Positions 19,027 to 27,227 of a DNA stretch of 64,000 nt are shown piece after piece; the first letter of the stretch is position 1; each line of letters starts with the position of its first letter. Where the stretch lies: NCBI GenBank assembly GCA_903927185.1, contig CAIYLW010000007.1, positions 62,001 to 126,000 of the forward strand, read 5' to 3'. This DNA is from an uncultured Bacteroidota bacterium (GTDB taxonomy: Bacteria > Bacteroidota > Bacteroidia > Chitinophagales > Chitinophagaceae). The notes under the pieces are model-generated. The model was not told the origin of the DNA. It was given only the letters and a program-made list of their open reading frames with translations, and searched no databases. Made by a program: the position numbers and the translations under genes.

Positions 19027-19596
19027 TTGAAGAAAATAACTGCTCTGTTTTTAATTATTTCCTTTTTATTCAATTTGTTTGGATATAGGTTAGTAATTGA
19101 ATATATGCAGTATAAATCAGACTATCAATTAGAAGCAAGTTTGAATAATAATTTATATGACAACTCACAGTTAGTTGAGTTAAAAGTTCCATTACAAATT
19201 CCTTATCTAATGAGCTGGTCGGCTTATCAGAGATATGATGGTGAAATCGAAATAGGGGGTAATATTTATAAATATGTAGAAAGAAAAATTGCGAATGATA
19301 CTTTGTATTTAAAGTGCATCTCCAATGATAAAAAAATGCATTTAGAAATTATTAAGAATAATTATTTTAATGCAACTAATGATATTGTCCAAAATGGCAT
19401 TCCCCAAAAAACTGGTAATTCAAAAAATGTTACATTAAAAAATCTTCATACTGATTATGAAAATTGTTTGATTGGTATGTATACACTTACTATTCAAGTT
19501 GATTTTCAATGTAATTGGCCGATTTTAATTAATGCTCATTTATTTTCTTGTCCTAGTTTATCTCCTGAACAGCCTCCTGATTATTGCAAAGCATAA
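19027..19596 (+). CDS. Small exported protein of unknown function
   Basis: 189 residues from a TTG start. The N terminus is one hydrophobic helix (ITALFLIISFLFNLFGY), either a signal peptide or an anchor, followed by a soluble domain without any motif I recognise. Four cysteines sit in the last 50 residues (ENCLIG, DFQCNW, FSCPSL, DYCKA), so disulfides or metal binding are possible. It is divergent from the large UnbV lipoprotein (about 145 bases between starts) and precedes the cytochrome operon by 255 bases. Similar short proteins starting KKI...FNxxGY are common hypothetical genes in Bacteroidota in my recollection. Confidence 0.65.
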   Translation: MKKITALFLIISFLFNLFGYRLVIEYMQYKSDYQLEASLNNNLYDNSQLVELKVPLQIPYLMSWSAYQRYDGEIEIGGNIYKYVERKIANDTLYLKCISNDKKMHLEIIKNNYFNATNDIVQNGIPQKTGNSKNVTLKNLHTDYENCLIGMYTLTIQVDFQCNWPILINAHLFSCPSLSPEQPPDYCKA

Positions 19597-19629
19597 TTTA
19601 TCTCCTTAATTGTTTATTAACCACAACTT

Positions 19630-19658
19630 GATGAATACCCAAATAATTGGTGTTCATC
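19630..19658. other. Hairpin in the 19597-19851 spacer
   Basis: GATGAATACC pairs with GGTGTTCATC (one G-T pair) around a 9-base loop, 33 bases after the preceding stop codon. There is no T tract, so it is a weak terminator or an RNA-stability element. The rest of the 255-base spacer is AT-rich with no gene seen. Confidence 0.4.
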
Positions 19659-19851
19659 TATGTAACCTAGTTGATATTCAATTAGTCAAGTACCCACCTA
19701 TAAATTATACCTAATTATATAAAAGGGTATTAAATATTTGAGTACTTCAATCTGTTCCACATATGGCATAGTGGAATTGACATTAATAAAATTAAGCTCT
19801 TAGCTTTTTTGAGAGACCTGGCATAAAATAGATAAACCTAAAAAGATTTGT

Positions 19852-21882
19852 ATGGAGAAATCATCGAAAGAAAAATGGCATAGTCAACTAATGATATTTG
19901 TAGTTGGTATTTTGTTTTTCGAACTTATATCTGGATTAATAATTTACTGGGGTAATTTTAGTTTAACTACTCAGGCTTTTGTTGTGATACATACTGCATT
20001 TGGGTTAGTTGTAATAATACCTTATATCATTTATCAGATTCGACATTGGTTATCTTACCGAAATAATAATCTTACACAACATAAGCTGTTAGGTTATATT
20101 GCGATGGTTACTGCAGTTGTAACTGCTTTAACGGGTGTTTTTTTAACTTATCAAGCTGTATACTCAACACGCATTAATTATGTAATCGATAAGATTCACA
20201 TTGTGGCAACTTTTGCTTTCCTTTTATCTGTAGTTCCACATATTGGTTTATTACTTATTCGCGATTATAAAGCAACTAAAGAAAAAAAGGAAAGCGCACT
20301 GGTTAAATATGAAAAAGCTTTTGGTATTAAAGTCCTGTACGTAATTGGAATTTTAATTGCTGTTGGAGTTCTATTTATTTATGCCTCAAATCCCATAGAG
20401 TTTCATAATGAATTTCCAAAAGATTATCAATTTTCTTATGGAAAGAATAAGCCTTTTGAACCTAGTCTTGCTACCACTAGCGATGGTGGAGCTATCGATG
20501 CACAACTTATGGGCAATTCGAAATCTTGTACAACTAGTGGTTGTCATATTAATATAGGTCATGAATGGGAGGCCAATGCACATAGATATGCTGCAATGGA
20601 CCCTGCTTTTCGAGTTGTACAACATGCAATGGCGGTTGAAAAAGGACCAGTTTCTACCAGATATTGTGGTGGTTGTCATGATCCTATTTCTTTGTTATCT
20701 GGTTCTAAAAATCTGGATGATACAAAACTTACCAATCCAATGGGACTTGATGAAGGGGTGTCTTGTGTAAGTTGTCATTCCATGACAAAGGTTGATGTAA
20801 AAGGGAATGCGCAATATCAGATAACTAAACGGGTTCCTTATATGTACGAACTAAAAGAAGGAAAAACTGCCAAATTTCTGAGTGATTTTATTATTCGTGC
20901 CTATCCAAAATATCACGTGTCAGCTTTTAGTAAACCTATTTTAAAAACGCCAGAATTCTGTGGTTCATGCCATAAGCAATTTATTGATAAGCAAGTAAAT
21001 GGTGTTGGTACAGTTCAGTTGCAAAATCAATATGATAGCTGGAGAAAGAGCCATTGGAATCATCCTGGAGAAGCTTTGAAAACAATTGAATGTCGTGAAT
21101 GTCATATGCCATTGGATTCTACATTTGATCCAGCTAATGGTGATTTAAAAGATTATAATAGAACACTGGTTGACAATAAACATAGAAGTCATCGCTTTCT
21201 TGGAGGTAATCAGTTAATGCCTACTTTATTGAAACTTCCTGATGGTAAAAAACAAGTAGAATTAATTGAAAAATGGTTGAAGGGTGATTTAGAAATTCCG
21301 GAAATTAAAAATAAATGGCATAATGGTCCGGTTCTGCCGATACAATTAGGCACACCAGAAACTATTACTAATGGGCAAGAAGTTGTGCTAGATGTAACTG
21401 TTACAAATAATAAATCTGGACACCATTTTCCTACTGGTCCACTCGATTTAATTCAAGCTTGGATTGAGGTAACAGTGAAAGATGGAAATGGAAATATGGT
21501 TTATTCTTCAGGCGTATTAGATAAGAATCATTTTATACCACCTGGTTCAGTTATCTATCGTGCTCAACCCGTAGATCAGTTTGGAAGTGATGTTGACAAA
21601 CATAATTTATGGAACCTTGTAGGAATTAAATTCAGCCGTGCATTATATCCTGGATTTAGTGATCAGCTGAAATATAATTTTATCTATAAGCAGGAAATGA
21701 TGGGTTCAAAAAATACAAATGATACACTTTATGTTACAGCAAAATTGAATTACAGAAAATTCAACCAATTTGTATTGAACACATTTTTCTCTGATAATGG
21801 TAAAGTTGATATAACGGCTCCTGTTACGGTTTTGTCAAATGACACTAAGAAGATAATTGTTAAAAAATCAACACATCCCTGA
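19852..21882 (+). CDS. Membrane b-type / multiheme c-type cytochrome fusion
   Basis: 676 residues. Residues 10-135 form four membrane helices with paired histidines (VIHTAFG, QIRHWL, DKIHIV, VVPHIG), like a diheme cytochrome b561-type module; a fifth helix at about 160-180 leads to the periplasm. The periplasmic part has five heme sites: C226-x4-C231-H232 (unusual spacing), C272-GG-C275-H, C305-VS-C308-H, C370-GS-C373-H and C414-RE-C417-H. The C-terminal domain holds NNKSGHHFPTGP, a motif that recurs in c554-type multiheme cytochromes. It likely moves electrons between the quinone pool and a periplasmic partner. It is the first gene of an operon with a CRTAC1-like protein (5-base gap) and a TPR protein. 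The electron acceptor is unknown. Confidence 0.85.
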   Translation: MEKSSKEKWHSQLMIFVVGILFFELISGLIIYWGNFSLTTQAFVVIHTAFGLVVIIPYIIYQIRHWLSYRNNNLTQHKLLGYIAMVTAVVTALTGVFLTYQAVYSTRINYVIDKIHIVATFAFLLSVVPHIGLLLIRDYKATKEKKESALVKYEKAFGIKVLYVIGILIAVGVLFIYASNPIEFHNEFPKDYQFSYGKNKPFEPSLATTSDGGAIDAQLMGNSKSCTTSGCHINIGHEWEANAHRYAAMDPAFRVVQHAMAVEKGPVSTRYCGGCHDPISLLSGSKNLDDTKLTNPMGLDEGVSCVSCHSMTKVDVKGNAQYQITKRVPYMYELKEGKTAKFLSDFIIRAYPKYHVSAFSKPILKTPEFCGSCHKQFIDKQVNGVGTVQLQNQYDSWRKSHWNHPGEALKTIECRECHMPLDSTFDPANGDLKDYNRTLVDNKHRSHRFLGGNQLMPTLLKLPDGKKQVELIEKWLKGDLEIPEIKNKWHNGPVLPIQLGTPETITNGQEVVLDVTVTNNKSGHHFPTGPLDLIQAWIEVTVKDGNGNMVYSSGVLDKNHFIPPGSVIYRAQPVDQFGSDVDKHNLWNLVGIKFSRALYPGFSDQLKYNFIYKQEMMGSKNTNDTLYVTAKLNYRKFNQFVLNTFFSDNGKVDITAPVTVLSNDTKKIIVKKSTHP

Positions 21883-21887
21883 GTATT

Positions 21888-23714
21888 ATGTCTATCTCAA
21901 AAAGAAAGCGATCCCTTAAAATAATGAGTTGGCTGGCAACTGCTTCAGTACTGGCCCTTCTAATAGTTTTTTTTATAATCATTAAAAGGAATGAAAAGCA
22001 GTACGACCCAGGCGAACCTATTAATGGAGTAACGGTTGAATTATATAAACCGGTACCTAAAAATCATCCAGAAGTTGAATTCAAAGATGTAACCAAAATT
22101 GCTGGAATTGATTTCACACATTTTTCTGGAAAACGAACTGAGCAACTGCCGGAAGATATGGGATCGGGCGCTGCATGGATTGATTATGATCAAGATGGTA
22201 ACGAGGATTTAGTTATCATTAATCAATCAGGGCCCTTAACAATGACAGCTGATGAAATTAAAAAATCAGCTGCTCATTGTGAGCTTTATCATAATAATGG
22301 GAATGGAACTTTTACAAATGTTACAGAGGCTTCAGGCTTAAATTTTCATGGATGTGGCATGGGTGTAGCTATTGGAGATATTGATAATGACGGCTTCCCT
22401 GATGTTTTTATAACTGCATTTGGTACTAATATTTTTTATCATAATAATGGGAATGGTACATTTTCAGACCAGACTAAAAAAACTGGTTTGGGTGGACTAA
22501 AAGGTTTTTGGGCAGGAGCAAGTTTGGCAGATTACGATAGGGATGGATTTCTGGATTTGTATGTATGTGGCTATGTAAAATATAAACGATTAAATAATCA
22601 GGTAATCACTCAAAGGGAGAACAATGCAGAACCAGCTGGCATTAATCCTTTATCGTTTCCTTCTCAACGAAACTTATTATATCACAATAATAAAAATGGA
22701 ACATTTACTGAAGTAGCCATTTCGGCTGGAGTTGCAGATCCTGCGGGTAAAAGTTTATCCGCCTCCTGGTGCGATTTTAACAATGATGGATGGCCTGATT
22801 TATATGTTGCTAATGATGTGTCAGATAATGTGATGTATATAAATAAGGGAGATGGAACATTTAATGATGTGAGTCATCTTGCACATGTTGCTGATTATCG
22901 AGGAGCTATGGGGCTAGGAGTTGGCGATTGGGATAATGATGGTGATATGGATTTATTTGTAACTCATTGGCTTGCTGAAGAAAATGGTTTCTATATTAAT
23001 AAACTAAATTCAAAAGAAAAGGCTCCGAATAAAATGCAATCCTTGCAATTCGAAGATGAAGCAGAAAAATATGGTCTTGGCCAGGTTTCATTGGATGACG
23101 TTGCTTGGGGTACTTCATTTTTTGATTATGATAATGATACCCGTCTTGATTTATTCGTAGTTAATGGAAGCACCAATCAACAGGAAAGGGATCCGCAATA
23201 TTTAGTGCCTATGAAAAATCGGCTCTTTTGGAATGAAGGCCAAGAAAAAGGTTTTGCTGAAGTTAGTTCTGTAAGTGGAGAGGCTTTGGCTTATGAAAAT
23301 GTAGGAAGGGGAGCAGCTTTTGGTGATTTTGATAATGATGGAGATATGGATCTATTTATCGTAAATAATTGTGGTAAAGCAGTTCTATTGAGAAACGAAG
23401 GAGGTAATAAGAATAATTGGTTAGAAATAAAATTGGAGGGTACTAAGAGTAATCGTTCAGCAATTGGTGCAAGAATCAAAATAGTGAGTGGTAGTGTTTC
23501 TCAAATCCGAGAAGTAAATAATCAGAGTTCTTACTTATCACAAAATAGTCTTACCCAGCATTTTGGTTTAGCTAAATATAATAAAATTGATACCCTTGAA
23601 ATACGTTGGCCAAGTGGTCTAATTCAAAGTTTTCAAAATATTTCAATCAATAAGAGAATATTGATAACTGAAGGGATAAATAATATTAAATATCTAGAAA
23701 CCCATCCTAATTGA
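21888..23714 (+). CDS. CRTAC1-like FG-GAP/UnbV protein, membrane anchored
   Basis: 608 residues. One N-terminal helix (SWLATASVLALLIVFFII) anchors it with the rest outside the cytoplasm. From about residue 60 to 500 there are repeated FG-GAP/VCBS propeller units with calcium loops (DYDQDGNEDLVII, DIDNDGFPDVFIT, DFNNDGWPDLYVA, DWDNDGDMDLFVT, DFDNDGDMDLFIV) separated by YHNNGNGTF hairpins. The last 90 residues are an ASPIC/UnbV domain (NRSAIGARIKIVSG, LEIRWPSGLIQSFQN). Such proteins bind calcium and act in protein-protein or surface contacts, but no enzyme activity is established. It begins 5 bases after the cytochrome stop and ends 9 bases before the TPR gene, so the three products probably form one assembly. 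Confidence 0.88.
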   Translation: MSISKRKRSLKIMSWLATASVLALLIVFFIIIKRNEKQYDPGEPINGVTVELYKPVPKNHPEVEFKDVTKIAGIDFTHFSGKRTEQLPEDMGSGAAWIDYDQDGNEDLVIINQSGPLTMTADEIKKSAAHCELYHNNGNGTFTNVTEASGLNFHGCGMGVAIGDIDNDGFPDVFITAFGTNIFYHNNGNGTFSDQTKKTGLGGLKGFWAGASLADYDRDGFLDLYVCGYVKYKRLNNQVITQRENNAEPAGINPLSFPSQRNLLYHNNKNGTFTEVAISAGVADPAGKSLSASWCDFNNDGWPDLYVANDVSDNVMYINKGDGTFNDVSHLAHVADYRGAMGLGVGDWDNDGDMDLFVTHWLAEENGFYINKLNSKEKAPNKMQSLQFEDEAEKYGLGQVSLDDVAWGTSFFDYDNDTRLDLFVVNGSTNQQERDPQYLVPMKNRLFWNEGQEKGFAEVSSVSGEALAYENVGRGAAFGDFDNDGDMDLFIVNNCGKAVLLRNEGGNKNNWLEIKLEGTKSNRSAIGARIKIVSGSVSQIREVNNQSSYLSQNSLTQHFGLAKYNKIDTLEIRWPSGLIQSFQNISINKRILITEGINNIKYLETHPN

Positions 23715-23723
23715 TAATATTTT

Positions 23724-24593
23724 ATGAAATATAAAAAAAGTATTATAGTCGCTATAATTTTCATTGTAGCGTTCATAGGTATCACCATCGTAAAATATGG
23801 TGGGAATTCAATTAATACAAGTACCGCAGTCGATACAATCAAATCTGATTCTATACAGCAATTCTGGTTTTATTATAATACTGCTTCTGATTTTAGATTA
23901 CAAGGTGCAGCTGATTCAGCATTCAGATATTATCAAGAAGCCCTCAATATTAACCCAAAACATGAAGACGCACTCTATTATATTGGGAATATGTTTATGA
24001 ATTCAGATAAAAACGAACTGGCTCTAAGTTCCTGGAATAAATTAACAGAAATAAACCCGCAAAGTGAACGTGCTTTTATTCAATTGGGCAATCTTTATTT
24101 TTCTATCAATAAACCTGCCTACTTCCATCCGGAAAAGTCAAAGTCTTATTTTGAAAAGGCAGCCAATTTGAATAAAGAAACATTAAGCCCAAATTTAAAG
24201 CTTGGGGAGATTGCTTTATTTCAGAATCATACCAATGAGGCATTCGACATTTTCAATAAATTATCCATAATGGATCAAAAGAATGCAGAGATTTATTTTA
24301 TTATCGGGTATCTTAATTGGCAATCCGGAAATGAAATGAATGCAATTAAAAATTTAGACCGAACATTTGAAATAGGGATAGCTGCTTCGGCAATTACTGA
24401 GCAAGGTGAAAAGACAAATGCAATTAAAACGGAATCAATTATCAAAAAAAAGGATAGTAATCTTTTTATGAATTGGTTAGTTGAAAATTTACTAGTTATC
24501 AAAAAACATGATACTAAAACTGAAATGCCTAAAGTGTATCAAAATTTTGATCAATATTTAAATAGCTATCGTAAGCAATTAAATAATAAATAA
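23724..24593 (+). CDS. Membrane-anchored TPR protein
   Basis: 289 residues. An N-terminal helix (SIIVAIIFIVAFIGITIV) is followed by at least four tetratricopeptide repeats between residues 50 and 215 (DSAFRYYQEALNINPKHEDALYYIG-type units, ERAFIQLGNLYFSINKP, AEIYFIIGYLNWQSGN). TPR proteins scaffold complexes; here it probably organises the cytochrome and propeller protein encoded just upstream. It is the last gene of the operon; no strong terminator is seen directly after it. Confidence 0.8.
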   Translation: MKYKKSIIVAIIFIVAFIGITIVKYGGNSINTSTAVDTIKSDSIQQFWFYYNTASDFRLQGAADSAFRYYQEALNINPKHEDALYYIGNMFMNSDKNELALSSWNKLTEINPQSERAFIQLGNLYFSINKPAYFHPEKSKSYFEKAANLNKETLSPNLKLGEIALFQNHTNEAFDIFNKLSIMDQKNAEIYFIIGYLNWQSGNEMNAIKNLDRTFEIGIAASAITEQGEKTNAIKTESIIKKKDSNLFMNWLVENLLVIKKHDTKTEMPKVYQNFDQYLNSYRKQLNNK

Positions 24594-24898
24594 TAGGTTG
24601 CCTGATAATTTAGCCCTTTTTAAATAGGTATTCGCCCCTTTAATAAACCAGTGGCAATATTTTGTACTTTGTTTACGCTTTTTGTGAAAGTATTATGAAT
24701 TCAGTTCTATTCATTGCTATACTTGCCTTTCAGGGAACTATTAACTTATATTAACCTGGCCATTAACACCGCTTATCCCACTATTTATTGATAAACTGTT
24801 GCCAGTCATAATTGCCTCTCCCAACTTTTTAATGAAGCTAATTTTGATTTATCAAATTTTTTAAAAAAACAAAATAGCAAAACATTAAAACTAATACC
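24594..24898. other. 305-base spacer without a recognised gene
   Basis: AT-rich stretch between the TPR gene and the secreted protein gene. I see no open frame with family features, no strong hairpin with a T tract and no perfect TAnnTTTG box. TTTTGTACTTTGTTT near 24657-24671 is the nearest promoter-like sequence for the gene at 24899 but is imperfect. Confidence 0.5.
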
Positions 24899-25330
24899 AT
24901 GAAAAAATTATTCTTTGCCGCATTAGTAACCATCTTAATCAGCACTAGTTCTTTTGCAGCAGATTCTCCAGAAAACGTTCGCTCTTTTAAAGAATTGAAC
25001 GCAGTCAATAACGTAAATTGGAAATATGCTCCAAATTTTCAAAAAGCAATGGTGGGTGTTAATGCAGAAAAGATAGAATATTTCTATACTCTTGATGGAG
25101 AGTTCTTAGCGATTAGTAAATCTTTCGATTTTGATAAACTACCCAAAGCAGCTTTAAAAACATTAGCAAATAGTTATGCCTATCCAAATTATTCTTTAGA
25201 AGAGTGTATCGTTATAGAAAATACAGATCAAGAACTTAATTACTATTTGTCTTTGAACAAAGCTGGTAAAAAAATTATTCTCCAGATTAATGAGAACGGA
25301 ACTATTTCTGAAATGTCTGGATTAAATTAA
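24899..25330 (+). CDS. Small secreted protein of unknown function
   Basis: 143 residues. A clear Sec signal peptide (KKLFFAALVTILISTSSFAA) precedes a domain of about 120 residues with the pattern VNWKYAPNFQKAMV, YFYTLDGEFLAISKSFDFDKLP and LQINENGTISEM. The alternating strand/helix pattern recalls small periplasmic PepSY-like or lipocalin-like proteins of Bacteroidota, but no motif settles it. It is a single-gene unit with its own terminator at 25342-25381. Confidence 0.75.
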   Translation: MKKLFFAALVTILISTSSFAADSPENVRSFKELNAVNNVNWKYAPNFQKAMVGVNAEKIEYFYTLDGEFLAISKSFDFDKLPKAALKTLANSYAYPNYSLEECIVIENTDQELNYYLSLNKAGKKIILQINENGTISEMSGLN

Positions 25331-25341
25331 TTGGCTCAGAC

Positions 25342-25381
25342 GATCCGGCAGAAAGTAACTTTCGGCCGGATCATTTTTTTT
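25342..25381 (+). terminator. Rho-independent terminator
   Basis: Two stacked stems, GATCCGGC/GCCGGATC (25342-25349 with 25365-25372) and GAAAG/CTTTC around a TAA loop, followed by A and eight T. It lies 11 bases after the stop of the secreted protein gene. Confidence 0.93.
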
Positions 25382-25410
25382 ATCAAGCAATCGAAATATC
25401 ATTTTCTTAG

Positions 25411-25424
25411 GGTGACAATTGTTA
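25411..25424. promoter_or_regulatory. Palindrome GTGACAATTGTTAC, candidate operator
   Basis: A 14-base near-perfect palindrome (one mismatch) centred on ACAATTGT, 54 bases upstream of the CoA-disulfide reductase start. A closely similar sequence stands before the ATP-grasp gene at 34211-34224. Position fits a transcription-factor site. Confidence 0.4.
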
Positions 25425-25477
25425 CAATATTCCACTTCTAATTGGTTTCTCTTTGCAATAGCATTAAAAGATAAACT

Positions 25478-27157
25478 ATGAGATATATAATTGTAGGAGG
25501 AGTGGCAGGTGGCGCTAGTACAGCCGCAAGGTTAAGAAGATTGGACGAGCACTCCGAGATTGTATTATTTGAGAAAGGAAGTTATATTTCTTATGCCAAT
25601 TGTGGGTTACCCTATTATATTGGGGATGTAATAACAGATAGGAACAAACTATTTGTTCAAACTGCTGCTTCTTTTAAAGATCGATTTAATATAGATGCAA
25701 GGGTGCAGAGCGAGGTTTTAGCAATCATGCCTGAAAAAAAGTTAGTGCAAGTAAAGGATTTGAAAACCGGCCTGGATTATGAACTTTCTTATGATAAATT
25801 GGTATTATCTCCAGGTGCGGAACCTATCCGTCCACCTTTAGAGGGTATCAATAGTGAAGGAATCTTTACACTTAGAAATGTAACTGATACAGATCGAATC
25901 AAAGCATATGTGAGCAAATTTCCAAATGGGAAAGCAGTGATTATTGGTGGTGGTTTTATCGGTCTGGAAATGGCTGAAAATTTACATAATTTGGGGATGC
26001 ACGTTTCCATCATTGAAATGGGGACTCAAATTTTAGCTCCTGTTGATTTCCCTATTGCAGCTATAGCACAGCAACATATTCGTTCAAAAGGGGTTGACTT
26101 AAAATTAAAAACAACTGTTAACGGCTTTGAAAGAAATGAGCAGGGATTAAAGGTTTTCATGAAAGACGAAGAGCCGCTTGGAGCTGATATCGTAATACTT
26201 TCTATAGGAGTTAAACCAGATACCAGACTAGCAACTGCGGCTGGTTTAACATTAGGTACAGCCCGAGGGATATTAGTGAACGATTATCTGCAAACATCCG
26301 ATGAAGATATTTATGCGGTTGGGGATGCCATAGAGTTTATCAATCCAATTACCCATAATTCCATGCCTACTTATTTAGCAGGACCTGCTAATAAGCAAGG
26401 TAGAATTTGTGCTAATAATATGGTTCTTGGAAATAAAAACAAATACCTTGGTTCTATTAACACAGCTATTGTTAAAATATTTGATTTGACTGTAGCCGTT
26501 GCAGGTGTAGCAAGTAAGCATTTAACAGCAGCCAAAATAGAACACTTAGTTTCTACCACACATAGTGGTTCTCATGCAGGATATTATCCAGGTTCTGAAC
26601 AAATGACCATCCAAATAAATTTTGCACCCTCTAATGGAAAGTTACTTGGCGCACAAATTATCGGAACAGATGGAGTTGATAAAAGAATAGATACATTGTC
26701 TTCTGTAATTCAACGTGGAAGCACGATTGAAGAATTAACGGAATTTGAACATGCTTACGCGCCCCCTTATTCTTCTGCAAAAGATCCGGTTAATATGGCT
26801 GGTTACGTAGCTGAGAATATTCTTCAAAAACGTTTACATGTAATTCCTTGGTCGGCAGTAAAAGATATTTCACCTGAGGATATTTTAATAGATGTTCGCA
26901 CGGCCCTTGAATATGTAGAGGGAAATATTCCAGGATCAATTAACATTCCTGTGGATGAATTAAGAAGCCGAATAGATGAATTAGGCAAACATAAAAACAT
27001 ATTTATCTATTGTCAAATTGGTCTTCGTGGTTATTTGGCACAAAGAATTTTATTACAGAACGGATTCGAAAAAGTAAAAAATATTTCTGGTGGCTATAAA
27101 TTATGGTCTGCTTGCGATTTAGAATCAAATATTAATGAATCCTCCCTGGTTGTATAA
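25478..27157 (+). CDS. CoA-disulfide reductase-like flavoprotein with C-terminal rhodanese domain
   Basis: 559 residues. FAD motif GGVAGGASTAARLRR, redox cysteine C42 in SYANCGLPYYIGD, NAD(P) motif VIIGGGFIGLEMAENL (about 150) and the second FAD contact YAVGDAIEF; residues 330-445 are the dimerisation domain. A rhodanese domain (about 465-545) has its active cysteine C512 in YCQIGLRGY. CoADR-rhodanese fusions reduce CoA disulfide or CoA/glutathione persulfides and polysulfide with NAD(P)H in the cytosol, so a role in sulfane sulfur handling or redox defence is likely. It is preceded by a palindromic operator-like site and followed by a large hairpin, suggesting a single-gene unit. Confidence 0.92.
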   Translation: MRYIIVGGVAGGASTAARLRRLDEHSEIVLFEKGSYISYANCGLPYYIGDVITDRNKLFVQTAASFKDRFNIDARVQSEVLAIMPEKKLVQVKDLKTGLDYELSYDKLVLSPGAEPIRPPLEGINSEGIFTLRNVTDTDRIKAYVSKFPNGKAVIIGGGFIGLEMAENLHNLGMHVSIIEMGTQILAPVDFPIAAIAQQHIRSKGVDLKLKTTVNGFERNEQGLKVFMKDEEPLGADIVILSIGVKPDTRLATAAGLTLGTARGILVNDYLQTSDEDIYAVGDAIEFINPITHNSMPTYLAGPANKQGRICANNMVLGNKNKYLGSINTAIVKIFDLTVAVAGVASKHLTAAKIEHLVSTTHSGSHAGYYPGSEQMTIQINFAPSNGKLLGAQIIGTDGVDKRIDTLSSVIQRGSTIEELTEFEHAYAPPYSSAKDPVNMAGYVAENILQKRLHVIPWSAVKDISPEDILIDVRTALEYVEGNIPGSINIPVDELRSRIDELGKHKNIFIYCQIGLRGYLAQRILLQNGFEKVKNISGGYKLWSACDLESNINESSLVV

Positions 27158-27163
27158 GTTAGA

Positions 27164-27207
27164 ATCGAAACTTATTCAGTAATTTAAAGTTCTGAATGAG
27201 TTTCGAT
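27164..27207 (+). terminator. Long hairpin after the CoADR gene
   Basis: ATCGAAACT-t-ATTCAG pairs with CTGAAT-g-AGTTTCGAT (27164-27179 with 27192-27207), 12-base loop. There is no clean T tract, so termination may be weak, but its place 6 bases after the stop fits a 3' end or stability hairpin. Confidence 0.65.
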
Positions 27208-27227
27208 AATTTAACTAAAACTGCCAT

